Origin: Talpa occidentalis
Lineage: Eukaryota > Chordata > Mammalia > Eulipotyphla > Talpidae
Length of the DNA: 64,000 bases
NCBI RefSeq assembly: GCF_014898055.3
Contig: NW_023601543.1
Coordinates: forward strand, 61,393,782 to 61,457,781
Reading direction: 5' to 3'
The position numbers and the translations under genes were made by a program. Below are positions 1 through 11,674 of this stretch, one piece after another (position 1 is the first letter of the stretch; the number at the start of each line of letters is the position of its first letter). The notes under the pieces are model-generated. The model saw only the letters and a program-made list of their open reading frames with translations. It was not told the DNA's origin and searched no databases.

Positions 1-790
1 TGTGTAGATGCTCCTCCTACCCTGGATTGCTAGCCTTTGTGTATCTGAGAACCAAGTGAAACAAAAAATGTTAGGGATTAATCCTGAATTTCTCCATGGT
101 GTCTGTCAGCAACCAGGTAGAGTGAAATGGTTAAGATTATCTGACCAATATCCGTTCTTGCCAACCACTGTTGTATTTTTTTTTTTCACATTGGACATGG
201 CACAAGTTTTCTGGACTTGATAATGAATAAGCAGTAGAAGTTGTTTTCATACAGAACACTTGCTACCACTGTGGGAAGGTGGAAAATGCCCTGCTGAGAG
301 GGGAGGGTAAAACTCGACTAAACTGGGAATAAACCTCTTTCTTTGGCAGAACTATAAACAGGCAATAATTTTTCACTGAATAATTTTTTGATGATATTAG
401 ACTTTTCCCTATGTTGTACACTCACAAATCAACTCTGTTAATTATAGCTTTAAGTATTTCTTCTCTGTCATTTCTTCAATTGCTGATACTACTATCTGGA
501 AAGTTCTTATTACTCACCTGGCTTTTCCCTATAGACACTCCTCCCATTCTAACATATTCCTTGTATTCTAACACAGCCCCACACTCTTGTGTTTTTCTTC
601 TTAAAAAACAAATCTGATAATGCCATTCTCTTGTTGCAATGTTAAGTTAGTGTGGATCAAACACACAAACTTGGCATTTAAAGTCCTCCCTGCAATTTTA
701 ATTCCTAACTTTCCCAGCATTATTACCTGGCATTCTCTTTTCACCAGTCTTTCATCTCCTACCAGGAGTCCTCTGGAAATCTTTCCTAAA
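1..790. other. No gene recognised; AT-rich unique or very old sequence
   Basis: No frame has coding character, and I recognise no repeat family. A short T run near 175-186 could be a degenerate retroposon tail. The block ends where the first L1 target-site duplication begins. Confidence 0.5.
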
Positions 791-2319
791 TTCAATGACT
801 CTTTTTTTTTTTTTATTAAATAATAAATTTTATTTTTATATTCCCCCATACAACTGCACATGCCCCATTCTGACCCCAATCCCTCCCCTCCCGGCCCCCA
901 CCCCCAAAAAGTGTCTCTGGTTCATAGTTTTTTGTTGATTTTGATTTTCACTTTCTTATAGTTATTCATTTTCCTGGTCCCTTATTTAAGTTTTCTAGAT
1001 TCCTGCTATGAGTGAGACCATCCGGTATTTTTCTTTTTCTTTTTGGCTTATTTCGCTGAGCATGATCCCTTCCAGCGCCATCCATGTTGCTGCAAATTGC
1101 ATGTGTTTATCTTTTTTGAATGCTGAGTAATATTCCATGGTATATATGTACCACATCTTCTTGATCCAGTCATCTATTTTTGGGCATTTGGGTTGTTTCC
1201 AAAGCTTAGCTATTGTAAACAGTGCTGCTATAAACATAGGGGTGCAGGTGCTCTTTGGAATTGATGTTTCTGTGTCCTTTGGGTAAATACCTAGGAGTGG
1301 AATTGCTGGATCATATGGAAGCTCTATGTTTAGTAGGTCCAGAAATCTCCACACAGCTCTCCATAGTGGTTGGACCAGTTTGCACTCCCACCAACAGTGC
1401 AGGAGAGTTCCTTTTTCTCCACACCCTCGCCAACATTTGTTGTTGCTAGTTTTTTTTAATATGTGCCATTCTCACTGGTGTAAGATGGTATCTCATGGAA
1501 GTTTTGATTTGCATTTCCCTGATTACAAGTGATGTTGAACATTTTTTCATATGTCTGTTGGCCATTTGCATTTCCTCTTCAGAGAAGTTTCTTTTTAGCT
1601 CTTCTGCCCATTTTTTGACTGGGTTATTTTCTTTGTTGTTGTTGAGTTTCATCAGCTCTTTGCAGATTTTTGTGATCAGTCCTTTATCATTAGTGTTGGA
1701 TGCAAAAATGCTCTCCCAGTTGGTGGGGTTTCTCTTTGTTTTTGTTATTGTCTCTTTTGCTGTGCAGAAGCTCTTTAATTTGATGTAGTCCCAGCTGTTT
1801 ATCTTTCTCTTCACTATCACTGCTTTGGGTGATGTGTCTGTAAAGATGTCTTTGATGTGCAAATCACGTAGCGTTTCGCCTATATTTCCTTCTATATATT
1901 TTATGGTTTCAGGTCTTACTTATGTCTAGTTCTTTAATCCATTTTGAGTTGATTTTTGTGTATGGTGTGAGGTAGTGGTCAAGCTTCATTCTTTTGCATG
2001 TAGCAACCCAGTTTTCCCAGCACCATTTATTGAACAAACTTTCTTTGCTCCAATGCATAGTCTTTGCTCCTTTGTCAAAGATTAGTTGACCATAAATCTG
2101 TGGGTTTATTTCTGGATTTTCTATTCGATTCCATTGGTCTGTATGTCTGTTCTTGTTCCAATACCATGCAGTTTTGATGATTATGGCTTTGTAGTATAGT
2201 TTGAAGTCTGGGAGTGTGATGCCTCCATTCCCTTCTTTTTTTTTTCAGGAGAGCTTTGGCTATTCGGGGTTTTTGGTAATTCCATATGAATTTTATCAAT
2301 AATTGTTCAATGACTCTTT
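791..2319 (-). mobile_element. 5'-truncated young L1 insertion with target-site duplication
   Basis: A minus-strand L1 3' end lies at 805-2305, flanked by a perfect 14-bp duplication TTCAATGACTCTTT (791-804 and 2306-2319). Read on the minus strand it holds the C-terminal part of ORF2, a short 3' UTR with a G-rich tract (about 850-905) and a poly(A) tail (the T run near 801-815). It is nearly identical in content to the plus-strand copy at 9793-11420. The 3' UTR is the short form, ending soon after a segment reading AATATAAAAATAAAATTT. It is a truncated retrotransposition product with no promoter. Confidence 0.95.
995..2299 (-). pseudogene. L1 ORF2 C-terminal remnant
   Basis: Three minus-strand open segments (2075-2299, 1446-1862 and 995-1354) translate to successive parts of the L1 ORF2 protein downstream of the reverse transcriptase core. 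They include the familiar C-terminal stretch with [15 protein letters not shown] and ending MVSLIAGI. Frame breaks separate them, one near 1360-1445 and one between 1862 and 2075. The Cys/His region that is intact in the copy at 10795 falls in the first break. ORF2 is a bifunctional endonuclease and reverse transcriptase that drives L1 and SINE retroposition. This fragment lacks both catalytic domains and cannot act. Confidence 0.9.
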
Positions 2320-3420
2320 ATGCCTAAATAAGTGTGGAAAAAAAGACAATAACATGTTACAACTTACTATAATGGCACACCCTCAGGGAAAAATATAAAA
2401 TACAAATGCTTGGACAAAGTTAAGAGAAAAAGAAAAAATCCCAAATCTAGATCTTTTTGATCCTTCTAGAAGACTAAAATGTGTAAAGAACTTTAACAAG
2501 GTAAGAATATAAGTTTACTACAGGTACATGGCATAGACATTCAAGATATAACAGAATAGACTTTTTCCTTTCACACACTCTGGAATTTCTTGCTGGCCCC
2601 AGAGGTAGAGCTTAGGAGAGCCTACATTTTAAAACAGTTTTACTGTTCTTCTCAAAGGGAGACATAGAACTAAAAAGGTACCTTACTGGCTGTCCTATCT
2701 TCTACTGAACTAAGGCAGACATTGAAGTCTCCACAGATGAGCCTTCCACATTGGCTTATAGTAATTTGCATGTTCTCCTCACCATCCTCTAAAGTCTGCT
2801 TTTTCACTTTTGACTATAACAGTGAATCCTTAGCTGAGTTACTCCATGTAGTAAAAAAGAAGTGGCCCTCACATGCCATAGCTCCCTCTCCAGAGCTCTA
2901 ATTACCTCTCTTCTCTCTGCCACAAGCATTTCCCTTGAGGGCCATTGTGAAGCATGAAAAGAAGCAGGCCTGTTAAGGGAGTCATACTTCTTGCCCTTAC
3001 TGAAGTGGAGGAAGGAGAACATGCTATTGCAAAGTGTCAGTGACTGGGCTCTGCTGGAAACTCCTTAGTGAATGAGGGTCAAGTTTTATAGCCCCAGGGG
3101 CAACTGGACCCAATGAAGGCCCGAAGCTCTTCACTTTTTCACAGTAACTGTTCTCCCCCAGGACAACATGAAAGATTAGATTTAAATATTTGACATTGGT
3201 TATATTTAACGAAAGTCTTTGAATAAATCTCCGTGAACTTGTTCAGAAAAGAAAAATTGTATAAAGTATCCTCATCTTAAATCTGTAAAACCAAATAAAA
3301 TAAATATGTTTGGGTAGTAAGGTTGATCTTTACTACTGAGTACCATACCCATATGTGGCCTATGACATCCAAAGTTTATAGCAAACTAATGATTTCCTAC
3401 CCTAAAGCATCTCTATTACT

Positions 3421-3520
3421 TTTTGAGATAAAATTAATAGAATAGAATGTTGAAATTCAAAAGTTATTGTATAGATGAGAAACTGAGATTTTGAGAAGCT
3501 AAATTAATTTTCCAAATCTA
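3421..3520 (+). repeat. Probable MIR SINE fragment
   Basis: The stretch 'gatgagaaactgagattttgagaagctaa' (quoted in part) parallels the conserved MIR core, where a 'gatgaggaaactgag' motif is followed by 'gagaagttaag'. The copy is heavily diverged, as expected for this ancient mammalian family. The call rests on recall of the consensus. Confidence 0.5.
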
Positions 3521-3734
3521 TTTCACTTCCAAAACTCATGGAATCCTTATATATCTAGAAAGTGACTGCTGTTTCCTGCCTCAAAATCACCTTTCTAAAA
3601 AAACTGGAAATAATGAAAAATATTTGACTTTATTGCTGTCCTCCTGCATTATTAAAAAACAAAGGGTACATTTTTTCCAGTTCTCAAGATTTGGGCTTCA
3701 CATCACAGACTGATGTAATGTTATTAGTAAGAAC

Positions 3735-4140
3735 CAGCAACTAGACACGACCCAAATATCCATCAACAGAAAGTGGATAAACACACTGTGGTAAATTCAT
3801 ATGATGGAATATTACTCAGCAATAAAAATGAATAAATTGCTGATAAATACAACAACATGGATGGATATTACATACATGTTGAGCAAAGGAATGTGGACCC
3901 AAAATTGTATACATTATATGACTCAATTTTAATGAAATTCTAGAATGGTTAAAATTTAGCTGTGGTAATTGAAATAAAATTAATGGATGCCTATTGGCGT
4001 AAATTTCTCAGATCATAGAAATGTTCTATATCAATTTTGGGGTCCTAATTATATATAAAGAGAGAGCTGTCAAACTCATTGAACACCAAATAGCTGTGTT
4101 GTGTATGTATTCTGAATACAAAAGTTTGAAAAAGAGTCAT
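3735..4140 (+). mobile_element. Old L1 3' end (L1M-type)
   Basis: Phrases typical of the ORF2 C-terminus and 3' UTR are visible in plus orientation: 'acccaaatatccatcaac', 'gaatattactcagcaata', 'acaacatggatgga'. The matching frame is broken, which fits an ancient copy. Confidence 0.7.
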
Positions 4141-4368
4141 ACAAATAATCAGAAGATTCTTGGTCATTTACAACATTAAAAACACGTTGAAAAAAACCCC
4201 AGGGAAATCAATTTATAGTTGAGTCATTTTCTACTTCTAATACCTGTGATCAACCTCTTGGCTCTCTTCATTCAATGTCCATATATGCTTTTGGAATTTC
4301 AGCGGCTTTTCAGTGAAAACATTGTTTATATCATGTAGATCAATAGAGTTTTATATGTATTTTCTCTT

Positions 4369-4574
4369 TTTTTTTAAAAAGATTTATTTATTTATACAAG
4401 AACTGGGGTACAGGTCAGAGCATGGGAGAGCAAGATAATTCACCAGAGAGAGTGAGGAGGTCTGCTACACCATGTGGGTTTCTCCCTGCCCAGCCAGGAA
4501 TCGAACCCGCGTTGCACAGGCTGTGGACAGCTTTATAGCACAGTGCTCAACCCGCTGCGCCACCAGGGAGGCTC
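4369..4574 (-). mobile_element. tRNA-derived SINE, internally deleted
   Basis: It starts with the A-tail complement (tttaaaaagatttatttattta) and ends with the complement of the SINE 5' end (gccaccagggaggc). About 50 bp of the body is missing relative to other copies, namely the segment carrying 'cagactgactgaaatacactgctgagggg'. It is of the 'caagaactggggtacagg' subfamily. Flanking repeats around 'tatatttttctttc' are imperfect. Confidence 0.9.
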
Positions 4575-4597
4575 TATATTTTTCTTTCAATAAGAAT

Positions 4598-4682
4598 GTC
4601 AAAATAAGGGGGTTGCAATTGTATGGGGAATATAAAAATAAAATTTATTATAAAAAAATTAAAAAAATAAAAAATAAAAAAA
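4598..4682 (+). mobile_element. Very short L1 3' terminus
   Basis: A stretch of about 60 bp beginning 'gtcaaaataagggggttgc' is the extreme 3' end of the short-form L1 UTR seen at 11357-11404, followed by an A-rich tail. It is an extremely 5'-truncated L1 insertion, 24 bp from the preceding SINE. Confidence 0.85.
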
Positions 4683-5709
4683 ATATTACTGAATGAATAA
4701 ATGATAGTAATTTTAATCATAAAAAAGAATGTTTTAGAATGCTTGTTTTAATCCCCTCTCCCATTACTTTTATCAATTAGAAATGTTTTAGCTGCAGCTC
4801 ATAGACAATTTGACTAAAGTGGCTTAAAGCATAAGCACTGTTGTTTATTTAATTAGAAGCCCTGCAATAGGTGGTCTTAGAGGTGGTCTAGCATTTTCAA
4901 GATGTGCTGAGTACCCAAGTTCTTTCTACCTTTCTGTTCTGTTATTACCAGGATGATAGTTTTCATCCTCAGTTTTGCTGCTTCTGGAGTGGGTCACATT
5001 GCTGCCAAAACAGGGTTTCCTTAGGAAGGAAGGACATACAGTTTTTGAGTGAGCAGTCAATAGTATAAGACTCAATTCTAATGCCATGTTTTAAGTAATG
5101 TATACAGACATTGATTTGTAATGATGTATACCTGAAGCTTTCATAATGTTATGTAGTGTTCTCAGCCAATGTTACTTCCACAAAAATTAAAAACGAAAAT
5201 ATGCCATCCCCATGTACCATATACAAGAGGAAAATGTTGTAAACAATGACCTCATTGTGCTACTCCAGTGAACTGTGGTATAATTACAATTAGAGTGAGC
5301 ATGTTTCTAACTCATGAAGTGTTTCTAACTCATGAAGACTCCTTTATAAATTTCAGTCCAAATTACAACTCATATATTTCCTGGTCGGTTTTTTCCTCAC
5401 CATTGTTTTCCAAAAACTTCTGAGCTCAACTTTTACATTTGCCATCTATAGAACTAGATGGTTTACATTTTATTTCTCAAGCATGGAACTCAGGGCACAC
5501 CTAGACCTTTGGCAACAGGCAAAGACACTGAGGAGGAGGCACAAAGTGACTAAGAAGTGAAACTGATAGGAAAGGAAATGCTGGAAAGGGATATGAGAGT
5601 GGCCACTAGGATGCCAGAGGACACCAACCATCAGCCTCTGGGGGGAGGAAAGGGAAGAGGAGTAGAGGGCACAGCAGTGTTTTTCCCATGAATGCTTGCC
5701 TCATTCTAT
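4683..5709. other. No gene or repeat recognised
   Basis: Diverged AT-rich sequence without coding potential. A purine-rich, GA-rich stretch lies near 5520-5680. Confidence 0.45.
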
Positions 5710-5973
5710 TTTTTTTTAAAGATTTATTTATTTATTTATACAAGCACTGTGTATAGTCAGAAGTGCGGGAGGATGAGAGAATTCACCAGAGCCAGAGCGG
5801 GGAACAGAACAGGCAGAAGGACCAAAGTACACTGCTGAGGGGAGCAGCGGGCGCGGCAGGAGAGGTCTGCGTGCCATGTGGGACCCTCCCCCAGTGGCCG
5901 AGGATCGAACCGGCGCTGCAGAGGCTGTGGGCAGCTTCGCAGCCCAGTGCTCAACTGCTGCGCCACCAGGGGA
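5710..5973 (-). mobile_element. tRNA-derived SINE, 'aagcactgggtacagtc' subfamily
   Basis: Full-length minus-strand copy. The complement of the Pol III B box appears as GGATCGAACC (5899-5908), and the complement of the A box lies close to 'ctgctgcgccacc'. Its 5' end lacks the usual final 'ggccc'. No clear target-site duplication is seen. Confidence 0.9.
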
Positions 5974-6149
5974 ATGAAAGGTTTTTTTTTTTTAATGTGG
6001 AATCTTAAAATAATAATAATGTGGAATCTATCAACATTAAAGCCATAACATCTTCAACTAGATTTTATTGATTTTGACATTGTCATAGGATCTTAGATTA
6101 TTAGACATTGGAAATCACCTAGCCCATCCCCCCTTTTTCATTCAGGTGT

Positions 6150-7925
6150 ACATCACTAAAAATTAACATGCGTTTTCATTACATGAAGTTCACCATTGAA
6201 TTGTCTATTCTATCCTCCAACATATAATTGTCCTCTTTTACCCAATGTACTCACCTCCACCCCTTACTCATTCCCCTCTGCCAGTCACTAATTGGTCTTA
6301 TAATCAAAAAGCCTACTTTTGTTTTATTATGTTCATCCATTTTTTTCTATACATACCACATACAAGTGAAATCATACTGTGTTTTTCTTTCTCCTTCTAA
6401 CTTACTTCACTAAACATAAATCCTCCCAGCTCACCCATGTTTTTGAAAATGGCAGAATTTTATCTTTTATCATAATTGAGTAGTATTCCATTATGTATAT
6501 ATACTACATCTTCTTTATCCATTAGTCTGTCAATGGGCACTAAGGTTATTTCCAGCTCTTGGCTGTTGTAAACAATGCTCCAGTAAACAAAGGGGTGCTT
6601 ATATCTCCTCAAATTTGTATATTTTTGGTAAGCACCTGTAAATGGAATCACTGGATAGTGTAGAATTTCTATTTTTAATTTTTGAGGACTCTCCATACTG
6701 TTTTCCATAATGTCTTCACCAATTCACATTCCCACCAACAATATACAGGTGTTTCCTTCTTTCTATATACCCTCCAGCACTTGTTGATTTTGTCTTTTGG
6801 ATAACAGCCATTCCCATAGGTGTCAGGTGATATCACATTGTTGTTTTTGTATGCTTTTTACTAAGTGATGAGGAACACCTTTTCATGTATCTGTTGACAA
6901 TTTCTGATGTCTTCTTTGGAAAAGTGTCTATTTAGATCTTCTGCGCATTTTTTAATCAGGTTATTTGTTGTTTAGTTTTATGATTTCTTTATATATTTTT
7001 ATATTAATCCCTTGTTGAATGTGTGGTGTGCAAATACCTCCTCCCATTTGGTAGGGTGTCTTTTGTTTTGATGCAGGTTTCTTTTGCCATGACGAAGCTT
7101 TTCATTTTGACATAGTCCCACTTTTAAAAAATATTTGCTTTGGTTTCCCTTGCTGTTTAAGTTCAGCCCTTCCTCCACCCCGCACCACCCCAGATCTCTA
7201 AGGCCAATGTCAAGGAGCAAATCATCTGTATTTCTTTCTATGTATTTTGTTGTTTCAGGTCTTCCATCCAAGTGTTTAATCCATTTTGAATTGATTTTAG
7301 TGTATGGTGTTTGATATTGGTCTAGTTGCATTCTTTTTTTTTTTAATTTTATGTATTTTTTACATCATTTTTCATTTTTGCACAATGTATGCATTTTCAC
7401 CATGGTTACAGTCCCTACACAATTCCCACTCCCCCTTCTTTTGATCCTACTCCCTTTTCCCCACCCCCTCTTAGTGTGTCTCTGGTGTATAGTTGCTTGT
7501 TGAATCTTTTGCACTTTCCTGTGCAGTTTTCTGAACACTATATCTTGCAAAAACTTTCCTTGTTTTATTGTATGCTCTTGGCTCCTTTGCCATAGTTATC
7601 CAACTTCATATATATATAATATCATTTCTTGGTTTTCAGTTTTGTTCCATTGATCTGTGTGCCTGTCTTTATTCCAATACCATGTTGCTGTCATTACTAT
7701 CACTTTGTAATATACTTTGAAGTTGGGAAGTGTGATACCTTGATTTTTGTTCTTTTTTCCTCAGGAGTTTTTGCTATTCCAGTCTTGCGTAGTTCCAAAT
7801 AGATTTCATAATTTTTCACTCATTTTCTGTGAGGAATGTCATTGGGCTTTTGATAGGGATTGCATAGAAACTGTATATTGCTTTTGGTAATATAGACATT
7901 TTAATTCCATTGCCTTTAAATGATA
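6150..7925 (-). mobile_element. Old L1 (L1M-type) fragment, interrupted
   Basis: The minus strand reads as ORF2 C-terminus and 3' UTR of an old L1. On the plus strand, typical antisense phrases run in order: 'gtagtattccattatg', 'ccaccaacaatatac', 'cttttgttttgatgcagg', 'ttttgccatgacgaagc', 'ccattgatctgtgtgcc'. Broken frames lie at 6460-6708 and 6999-7331. A younger L1 3' end interrupts it at about 7332-7508, after which the old sequence resumes. Confidence 0.8.
7332..7508 (-). mobile_element. Young L1 3'-UTR fragment nested in an old L1
   Basis: Minus-strand long-form L1 3' terminus. The T-rich tail is followed by the complement of 'catacattgtgcaaaaatgaaaaatg', then 'cttagtgtgtctctggt'. The same segment occurs at 12600, 15795 and 51405. 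The flanks rejoin the old L1 (a 'gcattctttt' stretch on the left, 'gaatcttttgcac' on the right). Confidence 0.85.
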
Positions 7926-8284
7926 AAATGATGAAACCTGAGCAGGTAAGGAACTGGACAGTTAGCACATTGGTGGGTATGGTCTAGGTTCCAAGCCTCT
8001 TGATTCTAGTCCAGTCCAGTTATTTTAACAAATATTGTCGACAAAAAAATTTTAAATTGTGAATTGCACCCAATCTGTATATGAAAAATGATACTTTCAT
8101 AGTAATATTAGGAATGATTATGCAGTTTATTGCATGTTAAATAATTTTAAATATTGTTTTAGGTTTAATTTTTTTCCTCTTTGTAATTCATTTTAATGTG
8201 TCTTTGATACAGTTTAAACTGAAAAATTGCTAGTGAGGAAAATAAAGTTTTACTGATTATATAGCTTTTCAAGTTTACTTAGAT
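7926..8284. other. No gene or repeat recognised
   Basis: AT-rich sequence between an old L1 and a SINE. Nothing else is visible. Confidence 0.45.
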
Positions 8285-8589
8285 TACAGTTTGCATTTTT
8301 ATTTTATTTTTTAAAAAGATTTATTTATTTATGCATACAAGAGCTGGAGTACAGGCCAGAGGTGTAGTTGGTGAGAGGATTCACCAGAGACAGGGTGGGG
8401 AGCAGAACGGGCATCTTTACTGAAATACACTGCTGAGGGGAGCAGTGGGCAAGGCAGGAGATGTCTGCTGCACCATGTGGGTCACTTACCTGGCTGGGGA
8501 TCGAACTCATGCTGCAGTGGCTCCAGATAGCTTCACAGTGCTGCGTCTTAAACCCTTGTGCCACTAGGGAGGTCCCTACAGTTTGCATT
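8285..8589 (-). mobile_element. SINE with 13-bp target-site duplication
   Basis: Minus-strand SINE at 8298-8576, flanked by a perfect duplication TACAGTTTGCATT (8285-8297 and 8577-8589). It is of the 'gcatacaagagctgg' subfamily. The B-box complement GGATCGAACT is at 8499-8508. Confidence 0.95.
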
Positions 8590-8869
8590 GTTAATATACA
8601 CAGTTACTATAATAAATACAATTGCACAAACTTAAAACAATACACAAATAAACAGAGAAATTCCTTTCCTTTGCTATAGACTGTTGATTCCTCAGCAATA
8701 CATTTTGAACAGTTTGATGGGTATTCTCCCATTTTTTAGTAAGTTCCTTTACATCTGTGAAATTTTGATAAACTTGGTTGGCAAGTAAGCTGTCTAATTA
8801 TTTTGTACTTGTTTCTTCATTAGCAGTGTCTTAGGGAATTTTCTGTCAGTACAAATAGACATACTTTGT

Positions 8870-9260
8870 TCTTTTACATTGCTGTATATGTTCAATGACA
8901 TGAATATTCCAAAAATTATTTGATTATGCCTTTATTAATGACCATTTAAGATTGTTCCTAATTTTCCACAACTATTGTTCATAAAAATGCTGAAATTAAT
9001 CTCCATCTACATTCCTTTTTGTGCATTTGTGTGCTGCATCTTTTTAAGGATAGATGCCAGGAGGAATCTAAATATATTTATATGCTACTAAATAGTCCTC
9101 CAAGATTATATTACCATTTTTTTATAACCACCATTATAAATGAGAAAGTCTGTATCCTGAAATTTGTGCTAACTCTTGACATTACTAATCCTTAACTTTC
9201 ACCTGTTGGCCAAATAATGGTATCTCATCCTTCTATTTATTTGAATGTGTGTAATTCACA
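8870..9260 (-). mobile_element. Old L1 3' end (L1ME-like)
   Basis: Plus-strand phrases such as 'aattattcaaaaatgctg'-like text, 'gttggccaaataatggtatctca' (quoted in part) and a fossil of 'ggaatctaaa...' follow the layout of the antisense ancient L1 3' end. It is too diverged for a confident subfamily. Confidence 0.5.
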
Positions 9261-9446
9261 GTATGTTAGTAACAGCATTTTCATTTCTCCTCTTTTATAT
9301 TTTTTTCACTTTCATAATGATTGTGCTTTTCATATCATTATATAGGATATATTTATATATTCTATCTATATCTATTCTATATGCCTACCTAGTATTTAAC
9401 ACATACTCTCTTCCAAGTATTCGGTTTTTTGGGGGGTATGTAAATT

Positions 9447-9734
9447 TCCTTTAGTTTTTTAAGATTTACTTATTTATATATGCAAGAGCTGGGGTACAGG
9501 CCAGAGATGTGGGGTGGGTGGTATGATTTACCATAGACAGTGGGGAACAGAATAGGCAGATTGACTGAGGTACACTGCAGAGGGGAGCAGCAGGCGAGTC
9601 AGGAGAGGTCTGCTGGGCCATGTGGGTTGCTCCCTGGTAGGCTGGGGATCGAACTCCTGCTGCAGAGTCTGCGGATTGCTTCATAGTGTGATGCTTAAAC
9701 CTTTGCACCACCAGGGAGGCCCTCCTTTAGTTTT
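9447..9734 (-). mobile_element. SINE with 12-bp target-site duplication
   Basis: Minus-strand SINE at 9459-9722 between perfect copies of TCCTTTAGTTTT (9447-9458 and 9723-9734). The tail reads 'taagatttacttatttat'. A second SINE of opposite strand was inserted only ~20 bp further on. Confidence 0.95.
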
Positions 9735-9783
9735 CATGTGCTAAAATCAGTCTTCCAGGGCCTTCCTGGTGGCACAAGGGGTT

Positions 9784-11429
9784 AAGATGCAAGAAATGGA
9801 AAGACATCCCCTGCTCATGGATTGGAAGAATAAACATTATTAAAATGGCCATCCTACCAAAAGCAATATACAGATTCAATGCTATTCCAATCAAAATTTC
9901 AATGTCATTCTTCAAAGAAATAGAGCAATTATTGATGAAATTCATATGGAATCACCAAAAACCCCGAATAGCCAAAGCTCTACTGAAAAAAAAAAAAAAG
10001 AAGGAAATGGAGGCATCACACTCCCAGACTTCAAACTATACTACAAAGCCATAATCATCAAAACTGCATGGTATTGAAACAAGAACAGACATACAGACCA
10101 ATGGAATCAAATAGAAAATCCAGAAATAAACCCACAGATTTATGGTCAACTAATCTTTGACAAAGGAGCAAAGACTATGCATTGGAGCAAAGAAAGTTTG
10201 TTCAATAAATGGTGCTGGGAAAACTGGGTCGCTACATGCAAAAGAATGAAGCTTGACCACTACCTCACACCATACACAAAAATCAACTCAAAATGGATTA
10301 AAGAACTAGACATAAGACCTGAAACCATAAAATACATAGAAGGAAATATAGGCGAAACACTACGGGATTTGCATATCAAAGACATCTTTACAGACACATC
10401 ACCCAAAGCAGTGATAGTGAAGGCAAAGATAAACAGCTGGGACTACATCAAATTAAAGAGCTTCTGCACAGCAAAAGAGACAATAACAAAAACAAAGAGA
10501 AACCCCACTGACTGGGAGAACATTTTTGCACCCAACACTAATGATAAAGGACTGATCACAAAAATCTGCAAAGAGCTGATGAGACTCAACAACAACAAAG
10601 AAAATAATCCAGTCCAAAAATGGGCAGAAGAGCTAAAAAGAAACTTCTCTGAAGAGGAAATGCAAATGGCCAACAGGCATATGAAAAAATGTTCAACATC
10701 ACTTGTCATCAGGGAAATGCAAATCAAAACTACCATGAGATACCATCTTACACCAGTGAGAATGGCACATATTAAAAAAACTAGCAACAACAAATGTTGG
10801 CGAGGGTGTGGAGAAAAAGGAACTCTCCTGCACTGTTGGTGGGAGTGCAAACTGGTCCAACCACTGTGGAGAGCTGTGTGGAGATTTCTGGACCTACTAA
10901 ACATAGAGCTTCCATATGATCCAGCAATTCCACTCCTAGGTATTTACCCAAAGGACACAGAAACATCAATTCCAAAGAGCACCTGCACCCCTATGTTTAT
11001 AGCAGCACTGTTTACAATAGCTAAGCTTTGGAAACAACCCAAATGCCCAAAAATAGATGACTGGATCAAGAAGATGTGGTACATATACACCATGGAATAT
11101 TACTCAGCATTCAAAAAAGATAAACACATGCAATTTGCAGCAACATGGATGGCGCTGGAAGGGATCATGCTCAGCGAAATAAGCCAAAAAGTAAAAGAAA
11201 AACACCGGATGGTCTCACTCATAGCAGGAATCTAGAAAACTTAAATAAGGGACCAGGAAAATGAATATAAGAAAATGAAAATCAAAATCAACAAAAAAAC
11301 TATGAACCAGAAACACTTTATGGGGGGTGGGCTGCGGGGAGGGGAGGGATTGGGGTCAAAATAAGGGGGTTGCAATTGTATGGGGAATATAAAAATAAAA
11401 TTTATTATTTAAAAAAAAAAAAGATGCAA
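9784..11429 (+). mobile_element. 5'-truncated young L1 inside a SINE
   Basis: The L1 body is 9793-11420, bounded by a 9-bp duplication AAGATGCAA (9784-9792 and 11421-11429) that cuts the host SINE. It contains the ORF2 C-terminal half, a stop at 11233-11235, a short 3' UTR with a G-rich run (about 11321-11352), and a tail of A residues (11411-11422). The 5' truncation point is at the ORF2 reverse transcriptase thumb region, so there is no promoter, ORF1 or endonuclease. Confidence 0.97.
9793..11235 (+). pseudogene. L1 ORF2 C-terminal fragment, long open segment
   Basis: From 10177 to 11235 the frame is open for 352 codons and matches the C-terminal third of L1 ORF2p. It contains the conserved Cys/His cluster C-x3-C-x7-H-x4-C, at residues 207, 211, 219 and 224 counted from the Met at 10177; this cluster contributes to nucleic-acid binding in the family. 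That Met is not a real start: the same frame extends upstream but meets a TGA at 10075-10077 where the family has Trp. An A run at about 9986-9998 shifts the frame relative to the segment starting at 9845. It is therefore a dead fragment, though among the least decayed coding sequence in the window. Confidence 0.95.
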
Positions 11430-11674
11430 CCTATGAAGCAATCTGCAGCCACTGCAGCAAGAGTTCGATCCCCGGCCATGGAGCAACCCACATGGCACAG
11501 CAGAGCTCTCCTGCCTCGCCCACTGCTCCCCTCAGCAGTGTATTTCAGTCAGTCTGCCCGTTCTGTTCCCCACTCTGTCTCTGGTGGGTCCTCCCAAACC
11601 CCACGCCTCTGGCCTGTACCCCAGTACTTGTATGCATTAATAAATAAATCTTTAAAAAATAAAATCAGTCTTCC

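Larger units (their letters stand above)
2320..4368. other. No gene; old repeat traces
   Basis: Positions 2320-3420 hold nothing I recognise. Positions 3421-3520 resemble the conserved MIR segment around 'gatgagaaactgagat'. Positions 3735-4140 are an old plus-strand L1 3' end and are listed separately. Positions 4140-4368 hold nothing recognisable. Confidence 0.5.
9742..11674 (+). mobile_element. Plus-strand SINE split by an L1, both with target-site duplications
   Basis: The SINE 5' part (9757-9792, 'gggccttcctggtggcac') and its remainder (11430-11659, ending in 'aataaataaatctttaaa') are separated by an L1. The SINE is bounded by a perfect 15-bp duplication TAAAATCAGTCTTCC (9742-9756 and 11660-11674). 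The B-box-like AGTTCGATCCCC lies just after the L1, near 11462. The order of events is SINE first, L1 second. Confidence 0.95.

Noticed and set aside
10443..10904. 153-codon frame antisense to L1 ORF2
   Set aside because: Mirror of a conserved L1 coding segment; the same shadow occurs at 1326-1788.
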